In this document: in pieces, positions 1 through 5,852 of the stretch
Layout: the number at the start of each line of letters is the position of its first letter
How positions within the stretch are numbered: the first letter of the stretch is position 1
Source of the DNA: a virus
IMG/VR virus record: IMGVR_UViG_3300017917_001172
Span: 1 to 64,000 of that record
DNA length: 64,000 nt
Strand: one strand, 5' to 3'
Notes under the pieces: model-generated
Told to the model about the DNA's origin: nothing
The model's input: only the letters and a program-made list of their open reading frames with translations
Database searches by the model: none
Translations under genes and position numbers: made by a program

Positions 1-14
1 CCTGCGCATCATGT

Positions 15-245
15 TCAACCTACCATCACTGCCTTGAGAAGTTCTTTCTTAAAGCCCGAAGCGATCAGCATCTCTTTCAGCATGCAGATCTTGCGAGCAG
101 CAACCTCGACGATCTGATCGTCTGACAGCATCACGCCATCGTCACCAACGCCCCAAATTGCGACAGCAAGATCTTCCATCGGGCATTCCATCTTGTCGCG
201 ATACTCCTGCAAGCTACGGTGCAGGGCCGGGTCAATGTTGCTCAT
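15..245 (-). CDS. Hypothetical early protein, 76 aa
   Basis: Short soluble protein with no recognised domain; it has an acidic stretch around GVGDDGVM and a Lys-rich C-terminus. The ORF is open further upstream, but the start MSNIDPAL at 245 fits best because it lies just after the stop of the preceding gene at 247, in the same early transcript. Two bases after its own stop another ATGATG (12-7) opens a reading frame that leaves the window, so the operon continues. Function unknown. Confidence 0.6.
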   Translation of the reverse strand: MSNIDPALHRSLQEYRDKMECPMEDLAVAIWGVGDDGVMLSDDQIVEVAARKICMLKEMLIASGFKKELLKAVMVG

Positions 246-246
246 C

Positions 247-423
247 TTAGCCCACCATGTACTGTTCAAATTCGTTGCAGAACTGCGCTTCGAGATCATA
301 ATACTCATCAGTGAAACGCTTGGCCTTGCAATACTGCTCGAAGAGCGAATCAAACTGATCGAGCTGATCAGCAGGAACGTTGAACTTGTGTCCGTCGTTG
401 TCCTTGCGGTTAAACTTAGCCAT
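247..423 (-). CDS. Hypothetical early protein, 58 aa
   Basis: Small, strongly acidic and aromatic protein (several Asp/Glu with Tyr and Phe). The start at 423 (MAKFNRKD) is chosen because AGGAG lies six bases upstream, inside the leader GAGCAAGGAG shared by several early genes here. It is the first gene after the early promoter at 449-476. No family recognised. Confidence 0.65.
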   Translation of the reverse strand: MAKFNRKDNDGHKFNVPADQLDQFDSLFEQYCKAKRFTDEYYDLEAQFCNEFEQYMVG

Positions 424-448
424 TTCCAACTCCTTGCTCATTACGTAT

Positions 449-476
449 ATGATAGCACCGCTATCCAAAACGTCAA
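449..476 (-). promoter_or_regulatory. Early sigma70-type promoter
   Basis: TTGACG, 16-base spacer ending in GGTGC, then TATCAT, reading leftwards. Member of a repeated promoter family in this window; drives the genes at 247-423 and 15-245. Confidence 0.7.
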
Positions 477-479
477 CCG

Positions 480-680
480 TTAAAAGTGACAGCTATCGTC
501 GAAGCTCGGATGAGCAGCAGCGTCCTTGGCAGTGCCTCGGGCGAACACTGCGACATCACCTTCCACGACTTCCTGTTGCGCACGAACGTCCCACTTGCGG
601 TGGATGAAATCTGGCTCGCCAAACACTCGGACGGCGCGGCGGAACTCGTCGCCCTTGAACCCTACGAAGTGAACAGCCAT
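480..680 (-). CDS. Hypothetical early protein, 66 aa
   Basis: Small protein with a charged N-terminus (FKGDEFRRAVRVFGEPDF) and a hydrophobic valine-rich centre. Start ATG at 680 is preceded by AGGAG in the conserved early leader and by the promoter at 706-733. Its stop lies at the next promoter's -35 box, so it looks like a monocistronic unit. It may deal with interaction with host proteins, as many early phage mini-genes do, but nothing in the sequence says so. Confidence 0.65.
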   Translation of the reverse strand: MAVHFVGFKGDEFRRAVRVFGEPDFIHRKWDVRAQQEVVEGDVAVFARGTAKDAAAHPSFDDSCHF

Positions 681-705
681 ATCCCGCTCCTTGCTCTATA
701 CGTAT

Positions 706-733
706 ATAATAGCACCTCTATCCAGAGCGTCAA
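706..733 (-). promoter_or_regulatory. Early sigma70-type promoter
   Basis: TTGACG-N16-TATTAT with GGTGC just before the -10 box, followed by the shared leader GTATAGAGCAAGGAG. Drives the gene at 480-680. Confidence 0.75.
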
Positions 734-737
734 CCAG

Positions 738-772
738 AAAAAAGCCCTGCAAGATCAACGACTTACAGGGCT
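738..772 (-). terminator. Rho-independent terminator
   Basis: On the minus strand, AGCCCTG and CAGGGCT form a 7-bp stem around a loop holding a variant of the TAAGTCATTGA motif, followed by six T. It lies just downstream of the gene ending at 788 and ends the early operon 1746-788. Confidence 0.8.
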
Positions 773-779
773 AATGATT

Positions 780-791
780 TCAATGACTTAG
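780..791 (-). repeat. CTAAGTCATTGA motif copy
   Basis: Exact copy of a 12-base motif found at the 3' end of several early genes. The TAA inside it is the stop codon of the gene ending at 788. Confidence 0.7.
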
Positions 792-1021
792 CTGGGGTTA
801 TGCACCTTGAAGGACTTGATGCGATCGGCGCGCTTGGCGCTGTCATCAACCTCGCGGGCCCAGCTGTCAGGCGTATAACCAAGCTCATAGGCATGCTTGG
901 GCCGCAGAGCAGATTCGTCAAAGGGAGCCATGCCGAGGAACTTGAAACGCTCCTGCGCCTGCTCACACCAGGTCTTGAAGTTCACGGTCTTGCTGTTATA
1001 GACTACACGACGGTCGCTCAT
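788..1021 (-). CDS. Hypothetical early protein, 77 aa
   Basis: Small basic protein beginning MSDRRVVYNSKTVNF. The start at 1021 has GGAG nearby and lies two bases after the stop of the upstream gene (1024), so the two are translationally linked. Last gene of a four-gene early operon (1746 to 788), with its stop embedded in the CTAAGTCATTGA motif and a terminator behind it. No domain recognised. Confidence 0.65.
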   Translation of the reverse strand: MSDRRVVYNSKTVNFKTWCEQAQERFKFLGMAPFDESALRPKHAYELGYTPDSWAREVDDSAKRADRIKSFKVHNPS

Positions 1022-1023
1022 TC

Positions 1024-1242
1024 TCAGTCTCCTACATAAACAGGTTTGCCACGTTCGTTCTGGGCACGCCACTTGGCCTTGAGGCGGTGCTCCAGATAGG
1101 TCGTGAAGCTCTTGGGGGTGGGGTTCTTGCGAGTGAAATAGATCATCGCAAGTGACTCTTTGTGGTTGGCTCGGATCTGCTTCTCACGCTCAACTGGAAT
1201 GTCCAGCATCTTGAAAAGGGTGGCCTGCTTGGGGGAAAGCAT
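1024..1242 (-). CDS. Hypothetical early protein, 72 aa
   Basis: Basic protein (many Lys and Arg) starting MLSPKQATLFKML. ATG at 1242 overlaps the upstream stop as TGATG and has AGGAGG seven bases before it. An in-frame GTG one codon earlier is closer to the ribosome site and less likely. Function unknown; it belongs to the early operon 1746-788. Confidence 0.65.
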   Translation of the reverse strand: MLSPKQATLFKMLDIPVEREKQIRANHKESLAMIYFTRKNPTPKSFTTYLEHRLKAKWRAQNERGKPVYVGD

Positions 1243-1433
1243 CACGCAACCTCCTGGATCTCAGTGCCGTAGGGCACACCAACAGCGGCAATCTCGGCTA
1301 CCAGCTCGCGCTTGGTCTTCCAGTTGAACTGCCAGTTACGATAGAACAGCTTGCCATCCTTGTAGAGATCAGCAGCCCACTTGTTATCCCAACCCTTGCG
1401 GATCACCGCGTAGTAGTTCTTGGAATAGCTCAT
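1242..1433 (-). CDS. Hypothetical early protein, 63 aa
   Basis: Aromatic-rich small protein (MSYSKNYYAVIRKGWDNKWAA) with a compact Trp/Tyr core. The start at 1433 follows the upstream stop (1435) by one base and has GGAG upstream. It is the second gene of the early operon. No family recognised. Confidence 0.65.
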   Translation of the reverse strand: MSYSKNYYAVIRKGWDNKWAADLYKDGKLFYRNWQFNWKTKRELVAEIAAVGVPYGTEIQEVA

Positions 1434-1434
1434 C

Positions 1435-1746
1435 TTACATGCTCCAATAAGCTTCGCTGGACGGGCTGCAATAGTTGGGCGTATTCACGCTCTCATAGTA
1501 TTCCTTGCCCGACATGAGGTTGGTCTTCTTGACCATCTTCTCGATGTTCTTGCTGTAGTACCCAACTTCAGCAACCGCGAGATCCTTGGACTTGTAAACA
1601 ATCAGCTCGCCGTTGATCTTGCGGGGCTTCTTCAGCATGCGGGTGCGAGCAGCCTTAGCAGCGGCCTCAGTAGCAAAGGTCTCCTTGCCCCAACGCTTCT
1701 CAGTAACAATACGGGTGGACTCGGTGTTGTAAACTACATAAGCCAT
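1435..1746 (-). CDS. Hypothetical early protein, 103 aa
   Basis: Begins MAYVVYNTESTRIV and resembles in style small phage proteins with a beta-rich N-terminus (Y-N-T/S-x-R) and an Ala-rich helix ATEAAAKAARTRM. First gene behind the promoter at 1771-1798, with AGGAG in the leader. The three genes after it follow at 1-3 base spacing or overlap. Function unknown. Confidence 0.65.
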   Translation of the reverse strand: MAYVVYNTESTRIVTEKRWGKETFATEAAAKAARTRMLKKPRKINGELIVYKSKDLAVAEVGYYSKNIEKMVKKTNLMSGKEYYESVNTPNYCSPSSEAYWSM

Positions 1747-1770
1747 CTGCTTGCTCCTTGCTATTGTTTC

Positions 1771-1798
1771 AGTATATACCCAAAACGTCCAGTGTCAA
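1771..1798 (-). promoter_or_regulatory. Early sigma70-type promoter
   Basis: TTGACA-N16-TATACT followed by the AGCAAGGAGC leader. Its -35 box overlaps the stop codon of the gene at 1795-2016. Drives the operon 1746-788. Confidence 0.7.
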
Positions 1799-2016
1799 TC
1801 GAAATAAGCAGTAATCGCGCGATCGTCACCGTAGCTGATGTTGAAGTAAACGCCCTCGCAGATATCGTCCTTCTTGGGCTCGTAGGTCGCCAGCATCTTC
1901 TCGAACCGCTTGAGACGCTTGGCAAAAATCGGGTCATCAGCAGTAACATACTGGCCCTTGCAGCCGCAGCGGCAAGCATTGTCCTTGCCAGTGTAGATCT
2001 TCGTAATGCGCTGCAT
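1795..2016 (-). CDS. Small cysteine-rich early protein, 73 aa
   Basis: The motif CRCGCKGQ near residue 15 (three cysteines within five residues) suggests metal binding, followed by a helical part AKRLKRFEKML and an acidic C-terminus. The start MQRITKIY at 2016 is chosen for its ribosome site (AAGGGAGAT) and for the promoter 27 bases upstream. No enzymatic motif seen; function unknown. Confidence 0.65.
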   Translation of the reverse strand: MQRITKIYTGKDNACRCGCKGQYVTADDPIFAKRLKRFEKMLATYEPKKDDICEGVYFNISYGDDRAITAYFD

Positions 2017-2042
2017 GTCTATCTCCCTTGCTCTATATCTAC

Positions 2043-2070
2043 ATAATAAGCCCAAACCCCTAGGGGTCAA
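2043..2070 (-). promoter_or_regulatory. Early sigma70-type promoter
   Basis: TTGACC-N16-TATTAT, then the TATAGAGCAAGGGAG leader. Drives the gene at 1795-2016. Confidence 0.75.
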
Positions 2071-2093
2071 CCAGAAAAATGCCAAAATCTTCC

Positions 2094-2130
2094 AAAAAGA
2101 TTACCCTGCAAGATCAATGACTTAGCAGGG
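2094..2130 (-). terminator. Probable rho-independent terminator
   Basis: CCCTGC/GCAGGG stem around a loop containing TAAGTCATTGATCTT, followed by TAATCTTTTT on the minus strand. Lies downstream of the exported protein gene ending at 2184. Confidence 0.65.
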
Positions 2131-2149
2131 GTCTAAAAGGGGTTTAAGA

Positions 2150-2187
2150 TCAATGACTTAGCAGGAGCTCAAATTTCAATGACTTAG
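2150..2187 (-). repeat. Two CTAAGTCATTGA motif copies
   Basis: Exact copies at 2150-2161 and 2176-2187 (a third, 2114-2125, sits in the adjacent terminator loop). The TAA of the 2176-2187 copy is the stop codon of the gene ending at 2184. Confidence 0.7.
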
Positions 2188-2564
2188 CGGACGAGCACGT
2201 ACCTGCAGGTGCGCTTCCGTACTTTCACGTACTGGTTGCGATCTGGGTCGTACTGCCTCACCCACGTCTTGTTGCAGAGCTTGCGGTACAGGGGCTCAGC
2301 CTCGTAGGCGTAAACGGGCGGGGGAGGTGGAACGTAGATGGGAGCGGGCTCGACCCAGACTGGAGCAGGCTGCACATATACCGGGGGCGGAGCATATACA
2401 GGGGGAGGAGCGTATGCCGGGCCTGGACGAAGAATGTTATCGAGCACCACCCCGCCCAGCATGCCCCCTAAAAAATAGGCAGCGTCATCATTCGCTTGGC
2501 CGGGCACTGAACTGAAAGCAGCGAGACCAACGGCCATTGCTACGGTAGCGAGAATCTTCTTCAT
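2184..2564 (-). CDS. Exported proline-rich protein, 126 aa
   Basis: Clear Sec signal peptide (MKKILATVAMAVGLAAFSS, cleavage near GQA-N). The mature part has a glycine-rich segment, then a run of P-P-P-V-Y and P-A-P repeats (about residues 50-90), then a basic tail with two cysteines. Pro-Tyr repeats of this kind occur in periplasmic or cell-wall proteins of alphaproteobacteria. ATG at 2564 is preferred over 2567 for the spacing from GGAG. The stop lies in the CTAAGTCATTGA motif. Probably made early and sent to the envelope; exact role unknown. Confidence 0.65.
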   Translation of the reverse strand: MKKILATVAMAVGLAAFSSVPGQANDDAAYFLGGMLGGVVLDNILRPGPAYAPPPVYAPPPVYVQPAPVWVEPAPIYVPPPPPVYAYEAEPLYRKLCNKTWVRQYDPDRNQYVKVRKRTCRYVLVR

Positions 2565-2584
2565 CATGTACTCCTAGTTTCATA

Positions 2585-2613
2585 TTTATTGCATAGGTTT
2601 TTCAGCCTGTCAA
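2585..2613 (-). promoter_or_regulatory. Promoter for exported Pro-rich protein
   Basis: TTGACA-N17-AATAAA. The -10 region also reads AATAAATA, like the phage late motif, so timing is ambiguous. Confidence 0.55.
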
Positions 2614-2615
2614 CA

Positions 2616-2623
2616 CATAAATA
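2616..2623 (+). promoter_or_regulatory. Late-type promoter motif (CATAAATA)
   Basis: CATAAATA on the plus strand, 60 bases before the HNH endonuclease gene. Matches the NATAAATA motif found before other late genes here. Confidence 0.4.
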
Positions 2624-2683
2624 AAGTACCAGTCGCGATGCGCCAACATCCACTGGTTCTATACGCTAAAGGGAGCATACAGC

Positions 2684-3202
2684 ATGACCATATTTACAGA
2701 AAACAAGTACACTCGTTGGTATCATAGCATCATCTATCGAGCAATAGCAAGAACCACAATTGGATACTCCGAGACACACCATATCATTCCAAAAAGTCTA
2801 GGAGGATCAAACGGTCCAGAGAATCTTGTAACACTTACAGCCCGAGAGCATTTCATATGCCATTTACTGCTAACAAAGATGGTAGATGGTTCAGCAAGGC
2901 ACAAGATGTTATTTGCACTGTGGCGAATGGTTCACGGTAATTCAAACCAAAACAGACACAAGATTAATAGCCTGCAATATTCAAAAATCAAAGCAGCAAT
3001 GGCAGAATCAATTGCAGTTCAGAATAAAACACAGGTGCCCTGGAATAAAGGTAAAAAGACCGGGCAGGTTCCTTGGAACAAAGGTCGAACCAACGTTATG
3101 TCTGCTGAAGCACGGCAGAAGATCAGCGATTTTAGAAAGACATGGCGGAAGAAAAAGTTGGTGGGGATTGAGGGACTTGAACCCCCAACCCATCGATTAT
3201 GA
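2684..3202 (+). CDS. HNH homing endonuclease with NUMOD3 repeats
   Basis: N-terminal HNH core (ETHHIIPKSLGG, then N and the H of REHFICH, residues about 30-65) followed by two PWNKGK/R repeats of NUMOD3 type and an SAEARQKISDFRKTW helix, the DNA-binding part of many phage homing endonucleases. It is an isolated plus-strand gene with GGGAG before ATG at 2684, in a more AT-rich stretch than its neighbours. Its last 14 codons run antisense through the tRNA gene at 3159-3236, so the ending GIEGLEPPTHRL is tRNA sequence read backwards and not a domain. Likely a selfish free-standing endonuclease that inserted beside the tRNA. Confidence 0.8.
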   Translation: MTIFTENKYTRWYHSIIYRAIARTTIGYSETHHIIPKSLGGSNGPENLVTLTAREHFICHLLLTKMVDGSARHKMLFALWRMVHGNSNQNRHKINSLQYSKIKAAMAESIAVQNKTQVPWNKGKKTGQVPWNKGRTNVMSAEARQKISDFRKTWRKKKLVGIEGLEPPTHRL

Positions 3203-3236
3203 GTCGATTGCTCTAACCTGATTGAGCTAAATCCCC
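3159..3236 (-). tRNA. tRNA with CAU anticodon, probable tRNA-Ile2
   Basis: Complete cloverleaf on the minus strand. The acceptor stem pairs GGGGATT with AATCCCC, the discriminator is A and CCA is encoded. D-arm is TAGCTC...GAGCA, anticodon loop CTCATAA and T-loop TTCAAGT. CAU reads AUG (Met) or, with lysidine at C34, AUA (Ile). The closing anticodon stem GA/TC, as in E. coli tRNA-Ile2, and the tilS gene 29 bases upstream in the same direction favour the isoleucine AUA reader. Elongator tRNA-Met remains possible. The encoded CCA is followed by a run of five T, which may end transcription. Confidence 0.88.
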
Positions 3237-3264
3237 ATCTTCAACTTATACTTAACTATAGCAC

Positions 3265-3858
3265 CTAGCTGACAGCAGTCAACTTCTTCTTGATTGTTTT
3301 TTGGATGCCTGGGTTGACCCGAAGCACGTGATCCATCATCTCATGCCTGATGTAGTTGCGGGTATAACGGGTGTCATAGTTGCTCTCGTCCGTGTAGAAC
3401 GGAACGTTCTTGGTCGTGCACCAATCTAGCAGATCCTGCTTGGTGTTGAGCATGAATGGACGCAGGACCTTACCGCGGCAATATTGCGGCAGCTTGGGCT
3501 GACCATGCAAGCTGGACCAGATCCATGTCTCCACAGCATCGTCTAGGTGATGCGCAGTGACCACGGTTCCATCTAGGTAGTCGAAATACTTGTAGCGTTC
3601 ATCGCGCCAATATTCCTCAAGGCTTTCGTCCTTGCGGCGTTCTCTCATGACAGCACCGTCGACTAGCGGAATGTCGTTCAATGAACAATACTTCGTTAAG
3701 AACTCCAGAGCACGTAGGCTTGACTGAGTTCCATGATCAAAGAAAGCTGCCGTCACTTCATGATTGCGCCTCAAGAAGTCGAGTGCAGCCATGCTGTCTA
3801 CGCCGCCCGAACAGGCGACGTAGAGCTTTCGCGGCAACTTTCCAAGAAGCTTGATCAT
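3265..3858 (-). CDS. tilS: tRNA(Ile)-lysidine synthase, minimal form
   Basis: N-type ATP pyrophosphatase that attaches lysine to C34 of tRNA-Ile2(CAU) so that it reads AUA. Seen: PP-loop SGGVDS at residues 17-22, AHHLDD at 102-107 followed by ET, and the TilS signature RNYIRHEMM at 167-175 preceded by TDESN. At 197 residues it holds only the catalytic domain; most bacterial TilS proteins exceed 300 residues and carry extra tRNA-binding domains. ATG overlaps the stop of the upstream DUF992 gene (TAATG). The substrate tRNA gene follows 29 bases downstream. A TtcA-type thiolase is less likely because the RN-x-IRH signature is specific to TilS. Confidence 0.88.
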   Translation of the reverse strand: MIKLLGKLPRKLYVACSGGVDSMAALDFLRRNHEVTAAFFDHGTQSSLRALEFLTKYCSLNDIPLVDGAVMRERRKDESLEEYWRDERYKYFDYLDGTVVTAHHLDDAVETWIWSSLHGQPKLPQYCRGKVLRPFMLNTKQDLLDWCTTKNVPFYTDESNYDTRYTRNYIRHEMMDHVLRVNPGIQKTIKKKLTAVS

Positions 3859-4352
3859 TATTCCTTGGTGAGAGTCATGGTTGCTACACCAGCAGCAACG
3901 TTGAGACCAGTCTGCATGCCAACGCTGAGCGGCTGCAGGGCGATGCTATCCTTGAAACCACCAAGCATGGCATTGGCAGAGAGGCCAGCCACAGCAGTTG
4001 CTTCAGCACCAACGCCAGCGTAAGAACCGTTCAGGCTGTGTGGCTTGCTGTTACCTGGAGCAAGGACTGCCCAAACAAGGGTCTGGCCCTTGGTGACACC
4101 GATGTCAACACCGATGCGCATGAGCTGAGCAGAGTAAGCGATTTCCTCGCCGTTAAAGCCCTTGTAGTAGCAGTTGGCTTCGCGTGAGCTACCGATGACC
4201 CAGCCAATGTTCTTGTCAACTGCGCAGGTCAGCGTACCAACCTTAAGCCATGAAGAGCTCTTAGCAGAGTTTGCGTCAGCGGCTACCGCAGATCCTGCGA
4301 TACCAGCTGCTAGTGCGATGCCAGCCAAGCCAGCCATTAGATTCTTTACCAA
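3858..4352 (-). CDS. Exported DUF992-family protein
   Basis: Signal peptide (Lys then an Ala/Gly-rich hydrophobic stretch, cleavage near AVAA) followed by one DUF992 domain: KVGTLTC near the N-terminus, then GWVIGSSR, GVDIG, LVWAV, LNGSYAG, and the C-terminal SIALQPLSV...GLNVAAG. DUF992 proteins are small secreted proteins of Rhizobiales and relatives with unknown function. TTG at 4352 is the likely start because AGGAG lies six bases upstream; the first ATG is five codons later and badly spaced. It lies between the tmRNA and tilS and overlaps tilS by one base. It points to an alphaproteobacterial host. Confidence 0.8.
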   Translation of the reverse strand: MVKNLMAGLAGIALAAGIAGSAVAADANSAKSSSWLKVGTLTCAVDKNIGWVIGSSREANCYYKGFNGEEIAYSAQLMRIGVDIGVTKGQTLVWAVLAPGNSKPHSLNGSYAGVGAEATAVAGLSANAMLGGFKDSIALQPLSVGMQTGLNVAAGVATMTLTKE

Positions 4353-4373
4353 TTTTTTCTCCTGTTACAAAAT

Positions 4374-4696
4374 AGGTGGGGGAGATTCTGTTTCCAAGCT
4401 CTCCCCCGGGCTCATGTTAGGCCGCTAGGGCCAAACGAGGTGCAACGTTGTCGTTAGCACTTATTCATCGCGCTGTAAAGTCAGTCGCCTCACTGTAGAC
4501 TCCAGTGTCTCGTCTTCATACCGTCGAATCCTATGTCGCCCCCATCAAAAACACAACCCGCTTTGCCTATTTCAGCTTATCCAAGAAACGACCTAGCATG
4601 TTTGCAACCATGTGCTCTAGGCGGCTGTGCTTTTGGTGGAGGCGCCGAGAACTGCCCTCGGGTCCGATATGCGTCTAATCGCTATCAACGCCTACG
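4374..4696 (-). ncRNA. ssrA: Circularly permuted two-piece tmRNA
   Basis: Reading leftwards, the acceptor piece comes first (about 4695-4634) and ends in the T-stem CCGAG/CTCGG, the acceptor strand CGCCTCC and ACCA. An intervening loop follows (4633-4544). The coding piece starts at 4543 with GGGGGCG, which pairs over 7 bp with CGCCTCC (one G-U), then the tmRNA consensus GGATTCGACGG. The tag frame at 4458-4417 reads ANDNVAPRLALAA and then TAA, ending in the ALAA-type degron. The coding piece closes with an 8-bp hairpin, GGGGGAGA/TCTCCCCC (4407-4378). This order, acceptor before coding, is the permuted form known from alphaproteobacteria. tmRNA frees stalled ribosomes and tags the unfinished protein for proteolysis. 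Confidence 0.92.
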
Positions 4697-4901
4697 TCTT
4701 ATTTATATGCTCATCTTTAGGGGTTGTCAATATTCTGCCCCAATTAATGTTGGCCCACGCCCGTTCGTGGAAGTAATAGGCAATGGTTTGAATGATATTA
4801 ATGATAATTGCTGCTTCCAAGCCGACCCATAGGTAAGCAATAATTGTAGCAAGAATTCGCCAAGTGATAGCCTTCACGATTGATCTAGTCTTTGTGTCCA
4901 A
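4692..4901 (-). CDS. DUF2061 small membrane protein
   Basis: 69 residues with two hydrophobic helices (about residues 13-30 and 31-48) and the family pattern T-R-S-I-V-K-A-x-T-W-R at the N-terminus and YYFHERAWANINWG near the C-terminus. DUF2061 proteins are inner-membrane proteins of unknown function found in bacteria and in cyanophage-like viruses. The start is TTG at 4901 with AGGATAGAAA before it. Its last 39 bases carry the promoter of the tmRNA. Its role in infection is not known. Confidence 0.8.
   Translation of the reverse strand: MDTKTRSIVKAITWRILATIIAYLWVGLEAAIIINIIQTIAYYFHERAWANINWGRILTTPKDEHINKT
4702..4730 (-). promoter_or_regulatory. Strong promoter for the tmRNA unit
   Basis: TTGACA-N17-TATAAA; the -10 region also reads TATAAATA, the T4 late consensus, so the unit could be read by host holoenzyme and by late transcription. 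It lies inside the 3' end of the upstream DUF2061 gene. Transcription would continue through DUF992, tilS and the tRNA. Confidence 0.75.
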
Positions 4902-4912
4902 TTTCTATCCTA

Positions 4913-5113
4913 TCAATGTTTGCTTGATCTTTCTTGCCAAGCAGCTTCAAATCCATCCTCATGGAAGGCTGCTTCGTGATTGCCCCACAATCGTCGCATG
5001 TAGTTTTCCTGCATGCTCAGTATGTCTTGCTCGGTCCAACTGTCAGGGATCAAATGTCCCTTGACGATCCAGAATAGGCGGTTTGCTTCTTTGAGTTCTG
5101 AAAGGGTCATCAT
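4913..5113 (-). CDS. Hypothetical protein, 66 aa
   Basis: Short charged protein with helices (LSELKEANRLFWIVKGHLIPDSW). The first ATG (5113) lies exactly five bases after a GATAAATA late motif and has no ribosome site, so the transcript would be leaderless. A second ATG follows directly. Lies between DUF2061 and an unknown gene in one minus-strand run. No family recognised. Confidence 0.6.
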   Translation of the reverse strand: MMTLSELKEANRLFWIVKGHLIPDSWTEQDILSMQENYMRRLWGNHEAAFHEDGFEAAWQERSSKH

Positions 5114-5118
5114 GCGGT

Positions 5119-5126
5119 TATTTATC
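5119..5126 (-). promoter_or_regulatory. Late-type promoter motif (GATAAATA)
   Basis: GATAAATA, then five bases, then ATG of the gene at 4913-5113. It overlaps the stop codon of the upstream gene. Confidence 0.55.
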
Positions 5127-5424
5127 CGTACATCAGTTGGTACATCATGATCGCTTGGTCGATCTCTTCCTTGCAGGCAGCATAGTCCTTGATCAGCTTC
5201 TTGTAATGGTCAGTCAGCTTGCGCTTCCTGCGGCAGGTGACCATCTCAACTGGGATCTGCCTAGCAAGCTTCTCCCAGTTCATCATGAGTCGATCGATCA
5301 TGACCCAGTCCCTGCGGCAATCAGCGGAGATCTCGTAATAGGGCACGTTTAGGATCGACATGTATCTCTTTCGATCCAGATAGTGATTCGACATGTCAAA
5401 GCCAACTTCGCCATATGTGATCAT
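5122..5424 (-). CDS. Hypothetical protein, 100 aa
   Basis: Soluble, helix-rich protein with two Cys in separate halves and a Lys/Arg-rich centre (CRRKRKLTDHYKK). ATG at 5424 overlaps the stop of the L,D-transpeptidase gene as ATGA, so it is translated with it. No domain recognised; cotranscription suggests a link to envelope work but does not prove it. Confidence 0.65.
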   Translation of the reverse strand: MITYGEVGFDMSNHYLDRKRYMSILNVPYYEISADCRRDWVMIDRLMMNWEKLARQIPVEMVTCRRKRKLTDHYKKLIKDYAACKEEIDQAIMMYQLMYG

Positions 5425-5852
5425 GGAACAACCCGCACGATGGTGTTTTCTTGTCCAAAGTATTTCACGATGTCAAACAAGTTCTTGGCATATTCTGGAT
5501 GGAGCCTAACGCAACCGTGGCTGGCAGGGCGGCCCAAACGCTTTAGGTCATAGGTCGCATGTATGGCATATCCGCCATGGAAGAAGATGCTGTGGGGCAT
5601 GGGAGCATCGTCGTACTTCCTGCTGTACCACATCTCTTCCATGCGCTTTACAGTGTATTCACCTGTGGGAGTATTGTATCCTGCCCGTCCCGTAGAAACG
5701 GGCCAAAGTGCATTACCGATAGGTGTCTGCACGTACATCTCCTGTTCCGAGATGTCCACGGTGATGTCAACGTAGGCTTGTTCCTGGGCTTGCGCAAAGC
5801 CCGCCGAGAGCATGAGAAATGCAGCGGCTAACCAACTGAACTTGCGACGCAT
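5421..5852 (-). CDS. Exported L,D-transpeptidase (YkuD domain)
   Basis: Periplasmic YkuD-family enzyme that makes 3-3 peptidoglycan cross-links or attaches proteins to peptidoglycan through meso-DAP. Seen: signal peptide residues 1-22 (MRRKFSWLAAAFLML...AQA), then the YkuD core with H98 (YAIHAT) and the catalytic signature SHGCVRL with H112 and C114. The frame is open 19 codons further upstream, but MRRKFSW at 5852 has GGAG six bases before it and begins the signal peptide. Alphaproteobacterial walls often hold L,D-cross-links, so the enzyme may strengthen or alter the wall during infection. Confidence 0.85.
   Translation of the reverse strand: MRRKFSWLAAAFLMLSAGFAQAQEQAYVDITVDISEQEMYVQTPIGNALWPVSTGRAGYNTPTGEYTVKRMEEMWYSRKYDDAPMPHSIFFHGGYAIHATYDLKRLGRPASHGCVRLHPEYAKNLFDIVKYFGQENTIVRVVP

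Noticed and set aside
738-2187. Repeated CTAAGTCATTGA units as a CRISPR array
   Set aside because: Copies are only 12 bases, unevenly spaced, tied to stop codons and terminators, and no cas genes are present.
3161-3202. C-terminal domain GIEGLEPPT of the HNH protein
   Set aside because: This peptide is the antisense translation of the tRNA gene and carries no domain meaning.
4533-4832. Plus-strand ORF across the tmRNA region
   Set aside because: It reads antisense through the tmRNA acceptor piece, its promoter and the DUF2061 gene, with no ribosome site or recognisable protein.
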